Assembly: GCF_900103505.1 (NCBI RefSeq) | Contig: NZ_FNIA01000001.1 | Coordinates: 1-64,000, forward strand | Source: Haloarchaeobius iranensis | GTDB lineage: Archaea > Halobacteriota > Halobacteria > Halobacteriales > Natrialbaceae | DNA: 64,000 bases | Reading direction: 5' to 3' | Part shown: in pieces, positions 58,992 to 64,000 of the stretch | How the letters are laid out: each line of letters begins with the position of its first letter | How positions within the stretch are numbered: position 1 is the stretch's first letter | Notes under the pieces: generated by a model | What the model was told of the DNA's origin: nothing | Database searches by the model: none | What the model saw: only the letters and a program-made list of their open reading frames with translations | Made by a program: the position numbers and the translations under genes

Positions 58992-60698
58992 CTACTCGTC
59001 GGTCTCGTCCTCGTCGAGAGCGGCGGCGGCGATGCCGAACGCCGCCGCACGGGTCCGCCAGAACTCCTCGTACCCCTCCTCGTGCTCGCTGACGGTGGTC
59101 TCGCCGGAGTGGACGCGGTCGAGCTTGAGGTCGACCTCCTCCATCAGCCGGTTGCCGACGTCGTCCGAGATGACGCCCGACCGCGTGGCGTCCATGATGG
59201 CGCTCTTCTCCCGCTGGAGCACCTGCCGCTCGCCGGCGAGGACCTCCTGCTGCCGTATCTCGGGGTGTTCGTCCAACAGCTCTCGGATGGCGCTGTTGAG
59301 GTCCGCCTTCTCGCGCTCGTACTCCGTGGTGAAGCCCTCGTACGTCGCGGTCGAGACCTCGCCGGCCGCTTCGAGCTCCTCGGCCGCCTCGAGCGCGCTG
59401 TCGACCGCCCGTGCACGGCCGACCAGCAGTTCGTACAGTTCGGCGGCCGGGGAGCGCGTGACGATGCCGAGCCCGTTCAGCAGCCGCCCCATCGAGAGCC
59501 CCTGCGCGATGAGGCTGAACGCGGCGACGCCGAACACCATCGCCCGGAGCTCCTCGCGGAAGGGAAACGGCGCGCCTGACGGCAGCGTCGACGGCAGCCC
59601 GAGCACCAGCGCGATGGGGATTGAGCCGTGCAGCCCGCCCCAGACCATCACGTGCTGGTAGTCGAGACTCACCGGGTTCGACTGGAACTGGTTCACGAGC
59701 GCCGTGATGGGGTAGACGACGACGCCCCGGACGACCACCACGAGCACGATGGCGACGAGGATGAGCCGACCGTGTTCGAGCAGCTGGTGCACCGGCGTCG
59801 CCGTGCCGATGGCGACGAAGATGAACGTGTTGACGATGAACGCCGCTGTCTCCCACGTATTGAAGATGGAGATCTTCGTCTGCGGGCTCATCGCGTACTC
59901 CGCGCCCTTGTTGCCGATGAACAGCCCGGCCACGACGGTCGCGATGACACCGGAGACGCCGACGTAGTGCTCGGCCAGCAGGAAGCTCCCGTACGCGAGG
60001 ATGGCCGTGAGCACGATCTCGGTCATGTGCTCGTCGAGGTTGACCATCACGCGGTAGACGAGGTAACCCGCCACCAGCCCGACGACGGTGCCGCCGACGC
60101 TGGAGACGACGATGCCGAGGCCCACGTCGACGACGAGGTCGGTCGTGAAGGCGATGTCCCCGCTCTGTCCCGCCTCGTTCACCAGCGCGAGCAGCGCGGA
60201 GAAGACGACGACGCCGACCCCGTCGTTCAGCAGGCTCTCGCCCTCGACGAGGGTCGCGAGGCGCTCCGGCGCACCGAGCTCCTCGAACAGCGCGAGCACC
60301 GAGACCGGGTCGGTCGGCAGTATCATCGACGCAAAGAGCAGCGCGATGAGCAGGGGGAAGCCGAAGGCTGCCTGTCCGACGACGCCCAGAATCAGCACCG
60401 AGATGACCAGTCCGGGGACCGCCAGCGCGAGGATCGAGGGAAGGTTCCGCCGGAACTGTTCGAGGTCCGTCGTCGCGGCACCCTCGAACAGCAGCGGCGG
60501 GAGCAGGACGAGCAGGATGATGTCGTGCGAGAGCTCGATGCCGAACTGCACCCCGAGGACGGACGCCGCCAGCCCGGCGAGCAGCAGCGCGATGGTGTAG
60601 GGGAAGTTCCCGACCTTGGCGACGACGATGCCGACGCCGGCAGCGAGGATGAAGACGCTGAGGAGGTTCAGCAGTTCCGTCTCGATACCGGTAGCCAT
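58992..60698 (-). CDS. CPA1-type Na+/H+ antiporter (NhaP-like)
   Basis: A 568-residue antiporter. About twelve membrane helices fill residues 8-415. The ion-binding Asn-Asp pair of the CPA1 family lies in LVEGESLLNDGVGVVVFSALLAL near residue 167, preceded by MILPTDPVSVLALF. The C-terminal 150 residues are a soluble, helical, charged tail (REELDEHPEIRQQEVLAGER-type helices) likely to regulate activity. It exports Na+ in exchange for protons, central to salt and pH balance in a halophile. ACTTAATTG on the minus strand (about 60722-60730) gives leaderless spacing to the ATG at 60698. Confidence 0.95.
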   Translation of the reverse strand: MATGIETELLNLLSVFILAAGVGIVVAKVGNFPYTIALLLAGLAASVLGVQFGIELSHDIILLVLLPPLLFEGAATTDLEQFRRNLPSILALAVPGLVISVLILGVVGQAAFGFPLLIALLFASMILPTDPVSVLALFEELGAPERLATLVEGESLLNDGVGVVVFSALLALVNEAGQSGDIAFTTDLVVDVGLGIVVSSVGGTVVGLVAGYLVYRVMVNLDEHMTEIVLTAILAYGSFLLAEHYVGVSGVIATVVAGLFIGNKGAEYAMSPQTKISIFNTWETAAFIVNTFIFVAIGTATPVHQLLEHGRLILVAIVLVVVVRGVVVYPITALVNQFQSNPVSLDYQHVMVWGGLHGSIPIALVLGLPSTLPSGAPFPFREELRAMVFGVAAFSLIAQGLSMGRLLNGLGIVTRSPAAELYELLVGRARAVDSALEAAEELEAAGEVSTATYEGFTTEYEREKADLNSAIRELLDEHPEIRQQEVLAGERQVLQREKSAIMDATRSGVISDDVGNRLMEEVDLKLDRVHSGETTVSEHEEGYEEFWRTRAAAFGIAAAALDEDETDE

Positions 60699-60831
60699 GG
60701 TTGCGGTACCGAGGGGGTGGCAATTAAGTGTGGTGTGTCGGGTGTGGTCGGTGGTCGATCAGGTTTTGCTCACTTCGCAGACTGGCTCAACTGGATAGCG
60801 CCTTCCCGACCGATCTCCGAATCCCTCTGTA

Positions 60832-61638
60832 TTAGTCCAGCACGTGCTCTACGTCGTACGACCCGAGCACGCGCACCCAGCCCGCACTCGCCAGTTCCTT
60901 CACATCTTCGACGGCGGCCTGCGTGCGCTCCTCGAACAGCCCGGCGTCCACGTCGACGTGGAAGGCGTAGTCCCCGAGACGCTCCCCCGAGGGCCGGGAT
61001 TCGAGCCGGCTGAGGTTGATGTCGCGGTCGGCGAACGGTTCGAGCAGTTCGAGCAGGAGCCCGGGGTAGTTCGCGCCGGGGTAGACGACGAGCGTCGTCT
61101 TGCCGCCGGCGTCGGACCGGTCGGCGGGCGGCGCGACGACGAAGAACCGGGTCGCGTTCGACGTGCGGTCCTGGATGTCCTCCGCGAGCAGCGAGACGGT
61201 GTCGTCGGCGGTTCCGGGGTGGGCGATGGCCGCGACGGCCTCGTCTTCGCGGGCCTGCTCGACGCCTCGGGCCGTACTCGCGACGGCTTCGCGGTCGACC
61301 GCGGGGTAGTGGTCGTCGAGGAATCCCCGGCACTGCGCGAGCGCCTGCGGGTGGCTCGCGACGGTGTCGAACGCGTCACCCTGGGCGAGCAGCGCGTGCC
61401 GGATCGGCGTGACGACCTCACCCGTGACGGCCACGTCGAACTCGGCGAGGGCGTCAAGCGTCTCGGTGACGCTGCCCTCGATGCTGTTCTCGATGGGGAC
61501 GACGCCGCGCGCTGCGTCACCGTCGGCGACGGCCTCGACGATGCTCGTCACGGACTCGCGGAACTCGACCCCGTCGGCGACGGCGCTGGCGGCGCGGTGC
61601 GAGTACGTCCCGGCGGGCCCGAGCGTGACGACTGTCAT
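60832..61638 (-). CDS. pheA: prephenate dehydratase
   Basis: A 268-residue enzyme of phenylalanine synthesis that converts prephenate to phenylpyruvate. The periplasmic-binding-protein-like catalytic part starts TVVTLGPAGTYSHRAASAV and contains ARGVVPIENSIEGSVTETLDAL and the essential Thr-Arg-Phe in SNATRFFVVAP. A C-terminal ACT domain (about 185-268: TTLVVYPGANYPGLLLELLEPF, ESRPSGERLGDYAFHVDVDAG) should bind phenylalanine for feedback control. It lacks a chorismate mutase domain, as in other archaea. The start at 61638 is the first ATG that gives the family N-terminus. Confidence 0.95.
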   Translation of the reverse strand: MTVVTLGPAGTYSHRAASAVADGVEFRESVTSIVEAVADGDAARGVVPIENSIEGSVTETLDALAEFDVAVTGEVVTPIRHALLAQGDAFDTVASHPQALAQCRGFLDDHYPAVDREAVASTARGVEQAREDEAVAAIAHPGTADDTVSLLAEDIQDRTSNATRFFVVAPPADRSDAGGKTTLVVYPGANYPGLLLELLEPFADRDINLSRLESRPSGERLGDYAFHVDVDAGLFEERTQAAVEDVKELASAGWVRVLGSYDVEHVLD

Positions 61639-62040
61639 GGCTCCCCGTACATCGGTGGCGGGCAAAAGGGCGTCGGGGCGACAGTCGGCGTCGCTGGTCC
61701 GCCTCCGCGTCGACGCTGCCGTGAGACGTGCCGGTGGCTCGGCTGGCACTGGAGTGTCGTGGACCAGGGAGACACTGCACAGGATGGACGACGACCCAGC
61801 GCCCGGGACCCGCCGCGTGGAGCGGTGGCCGGCCGCCGGGTCGGTCCCCCATCGCGAGCAGTCGACCCGTCGGCTCCGAGCCGCCGCGGCCCGGACAGCC
61901 GCCGGGCGACCGCTACAGCATCCTGCTGTCGCTCTCCCCCGGCTACACCCGACACGCCGCTGGTACATTGTTAGAAGCCGCCTACCGGACCGACCGGACA
62001 CCCGGCCACGGGAAGTGTCCGTCGGAGCCGTCTGTCGGTC
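61639..62040. other. intergenic region between pheA and lpdA
   Basis: A 402-bp stretch without a convincing gene. Open frames exist on both strands but read as Arg/Pro/Gly-rich products of GC bias. A TACATTGTTAG segment at about 61963 is the only AT-rich point. I see no hairpin with a T run and no RNA gene. Confidence 0.5.
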
Positions 62041-63498
62041 CTACCGGTTCAGCGTGTGGATGGCGTGGCCGAGCGCGTTCTCGGCGGCCTCCATCGTCGA
62101 CTCGGCGAGCGTCGGGTGCGTGTGGACCGTCGAGGCGATGTCCTCCAGGGTCGCACCCATCTCGATTGCCAGCCCGAGCTCGGCGACGAGTTCGCTGGCC
62201 TCCGGCCCGACGATCTGTGCGCCCAGCACGAAGCCGCTGGGTTCGTCGGCGACGATGCGGACGAAGCCGTCGGTCTCGTTGGCGGTCATCGCGCGACCGC
62301 TGGCGTTGAACGGGAACTTGCCGGTGACCGGCTCGAAGCCCTGTTCTGCGGCCTCGTCCTCGGTCAGGCCGACGGTGCCGATCTCGGGCGAGGTGAAGAC
62401 GGCGGCGGGCATCGCCTGGTAGTCGACGGCCGACGGCTCGCCGGCGATGACCTCGGCGGCGACCTGTCCCTCCGTGCTGGCCTTGTGCGCGAGCATCGGC
62501 TCGCCGGCAACGTCGCCGACCGCGAAGATGTGGTCCTTCTCGGTGCGGGCGCGGTCGTCCGTCTGGATGAAGCCGTTCTCGTCGGTCTCGATGCCGGCCG
62601 CTTCGAGGCTCATCGTGTCGGTGACGGGCTGGCGGCCGACCGCGACGAGCACCTTGTCGGCCGGGAGCTCGAGGACCTCCTGCTCCTCGGCCTCGGCGGC
62701 CTCGCCACCGTCGGCGGCGGCGGGCGTGGCGGTGACGACGACGCCGTCGCCCGACTGCTCCCAGCCCTCGGCGGTGTAGCCGAAGTGGAACTCGACGCCG
62801 AGCTCCTCGACGTGTTTGCGGACGACCCGACTCACGTCGTCCTCGTACGGCGGCAGCACGTCGTCGAGCATCTCGATGACGGTCACGTCGGTGCCGAGAC
62901 GGGCGTAGACGCCCGCGAGCTCCATGCCGATGTAGCCCGCACCGACGACCACGAGCTCGTCCGGGACGGTCTGGAGGTCCAGCGCCCCCTCGGCGGAGAT
63001 GACGTGCTCGCCGTCGAACTCGAAGCCCGGCACCTGGATGGGCCGCGAGCCGGTGGCGATGATCGCGTGCTCGAAGTCGATTGACTCGCTGCCCTGCCCC
63101 TCGCCACCGTGGACGACGCGGACCGAGTTCTCGCCGGCGAACTCCGCGGTCCCCTCGACGAGGTTGACGCCGTTGGCCTTGCAGAGCTTCTCGACGCCGC
63201 CGGTCAGCCCGTCGACCACGTCGTCCTTCCAGTTCATCATCTGCGAGAGGTCCACGGCGGGGTTCGCGTGGATGCCGAGGTCCTCCGCGTTGCCCGCGTC
63301 GTGGGCGAGCTTCGAGCCCGTGATGAGCGCCTTCGACGGGATGCAGCCCCGGTTGAGGCAGGCCCCGCCGTAGGCGTCGCGCTCGACGAGCGTCACGTCG
63401 AGGTCGAGCTGTCCGGCGCGGATGGCGGCCACGTAGCCCCCCGGACCCGCGCCGATGACCAGTACGTCCGTGCCAGTAGTGACGTCTCCGACGACCAT
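62041..63498 (-). CDS. lpdA: dihydrolipoyl dehydrogenase
   Basis: A 485-residue flavoenzyme (E3) that reoxidises dihydrolipoamide of 2-oxoacid dehydrogenase complexes or the glycine cleavage system. The FAD motif is VLVIGAGPGGYVAAIRAGQ and the redox disulfide Cys47/Cys52 lies in GGACLNRGCIPSKAL. The NAD motif is VVVGAGYIGMELAGVYARLG. The C-terminal His-Glu pair lies in STVHTHPTLAESTMEAAE. The ATG at 63498 is preferred over one 9 nt upstream because a TATA element (GCTTTTTATG on the minus strand) lies at leaderless spacing. The other complex subunits are not in the window. Confidence 0.96.
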   Translation of the reverse strand: MVVGDVTTGTDVLVIGAGPGGYVAAIRAGQLDLDVTLVERDAYGGACLNRGCIPSKALITGSKLAHDAGNAEDLGIHANPAVDLSQMMNWKDDVVDGLTGGVEKLCKANGVNLVEGTAEFAGENSVRVVHGGEGQGSESIDFEHAIIATGSRPIQVPGFEFDGEHVISAEGALDLQTVPDELVVVGAGYIGMELAGVYARLGTDVTVIEMLDDVLPPYEDDVSRVVRKHVEELGVEFHFGYTAEGWEQSGDGVVVTATPAAADGGEAAEAEEQEVLELPADKVLVAVGRQPVTDTMSLEAAGIETDENGFIQTDDRARTEKDHIFAVGDVAGEPMLAHKASTEGQVAAEVIAGEPSAVDYQAMPAAVFTSPEIGTVGLTEDEAAEQGFEPVTGKFPFNASGRAMTANETDGFVRIVADEPSGFVLGAQIVGPEASELVAELGLAIEMGATLEDIASTVHTHPTLAESTMEAAENALGHAIHTLNR

Positions 63499-63520
63499 AC
63501 TACACATCCCGACCAGCAGC

Positions 63521-63530
63521 CATAAAAAGC
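63521..63530 (-). promoter_or_regulatory. TATA element of lpdA
   Basis: The minus strand reads GCTTTTTATG, centred about 27 nt from the ATG at 63498. Confidence 0.55.
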
Positions 63531-63615
63531 CGCAGGAATTGCCAGTGCGAGCAGAACCCGGGGACGCAGCGCCGATGGGGCCCGTCGCGTGTGGGCACGT
63601 GACAGGAAAAATCCG

Positions 63616-64000
63616 TCAGTCGAGCGGCTCGGCCCGCTCCCGGCAGGCATCGAACACACCCCGGGCCCACGCGAGCGCGTCCGGGTCCTCGGTCGTCGCC
63701 ACCGCCGTGACCGCGCCGCTCTCGTCGTCGTAGCCGGGAATCACGAGCGTGTCGTCGTAGATGGCGATGTCGAGCGGCGGGTCCTCGACGAGGTAGGTCG
63801 CGGTCGTCTCCATCGCCATGAGCTCGTCGTGTCCATCGGGATGCTGGGTTCGGACGCCCTCGAACGCCGCCGGCGTGAGCACCCACTCGACGGGGACCCC
63901 GCGCTGGAGGACCTCGTAGGTCCGCTCCATCACCGTCGGCGACCCGAAGGAGGCCGTGACGCCGACCATCGCCTCGCTGGTATCCCCGACGATGGTCGCG
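63616..64000 (-). CDS. transcription regulator, FilR1/DUF1724-type C-terminal part (5' end beyond window)
   Basis: The last 127 or so residues of a longer protein; the frame is open to the right edge. The visible part (TIVGDTSEAMVGVTASFGSP, YEVLQRGVPVEWVLTPAAFEGV, YLVEDPPLDIAIYDDTLVIPGYDDESGAV, AWARGVFDACRERAEPL) matches the ligand-domain half of haloarchaeal winged-helix regulators of the FilR1/DUF1724 type. The DNA-binding domain would lie outside the window. An internal ATG at 63969 is not the start because the pattern continues upstream of it. The ligand is unknown. Confidence 0.82.
   Translation of the reverse strand, partial: ATIVGDTSEAMVGVTASFGSPTVMERTYEVLQRGVPVEWVLTPAAFEGVRTQHPDGHDELMAMETTATYLVEDPPLDIAIYDDTLVIPGYDDESGAVTAVATTEDPDALAWARGVFDACRERAEPLD

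Overview
The window is a GC-rich (roughly two thirds G+C) stretch of chromosome from a haloarchaeon (class Halobacteria). Three things show this: the archaeal 16S rRNA gene at the left end, strongly acidic proteins (runs of Asp/Glu, few Lys), and archaeal markers such as MC1, PCNA, RadA, NMD3, Orc1/Cdc6, a thermosome subunit and the double TatC protein TatCt. Many genes are leaderless, with a TATA element about 27 nt before the start codon; I used this spacing to choose several starts. I cannot name the genus.

Layout. 1-916: 5' part of a 16S rRNA gene on the minus strand, with an array of rRNA promoters at about 1.13-1.48 kb. 1.7-9.4 kb: MC1 chromatin protein, an AbrB-like protein, PyrD, a Tat-exported metzincin, PheT/PheS and a divergent Orc1/Cdc6. 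9.6-16.5 kb: a MutS-like ATPase, an AT-rich island leading into three Tat-exported proteins of unknown function, and an APH-type kinase. 16.5-25.9 kb: a DUF2298 membrane protein, a histidine phosphatase, the divergent tatC/tatCt pair, a zinc-ribbon protein and MscS. 26-28.4 kb: a ribbon-helix-helix protein, RlmE and PCNA. 28.4-30.4 kb: a broken Tat gene, an unknown zinc protein and an 840-bp non-coding stretch built as a large imperfect inverted repeat. 30.4-37.9 kb: XPD-like helicase, small membrane proteins, Taw2-like methyltransferase, NMD3, and HtpX with PspAB. 38-41 kb: three tandem copies of a lone OppB/DppB-type permease, each with its own TATA element. 41-45 kb: RadA and a sulfur operon (DsrE-like, TusA, SQR-like, DUF1641). 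45-49 kb: SufU, an LVIVD secreted protein, an HD hydrolase and SufS. 49.2-54.2 kb: KH protein, thermosome, CBS protein, alanine dehydrogenase-like enzyme and DUF2237. 54.2-64 kb: LeuRS, a fossil of a second LeuRS, Hsp20, a Na+/H+ antiporter, PheA, dihydrolipoyl dehydrogenase and a truncated regulator.

How the genes fit together. Most are housekeeping: translation and RNA modification (rRNA, PheST, LeuS, RlmE, Taw2, NMD3, KH), replication and repair (Orc1, PCNA, RadA, MutS-like, XPD-like), and envelope export and quality control (TatC, TatCt, HtpX, PspAB, MscS). Several Tat substrates lie near the Tat genes. The sulfur operon near SufU/SufS suggests linked sulfane-sulfur and Fe-S chemistry, although these genes are not one transcription unit.

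The parts least explained by known biology are the Tat-exported trio at 12-15.3 kb, the triple orphan permease at 38-41 kb, and the inverted-repeat element at 29.7-30.3 kb.
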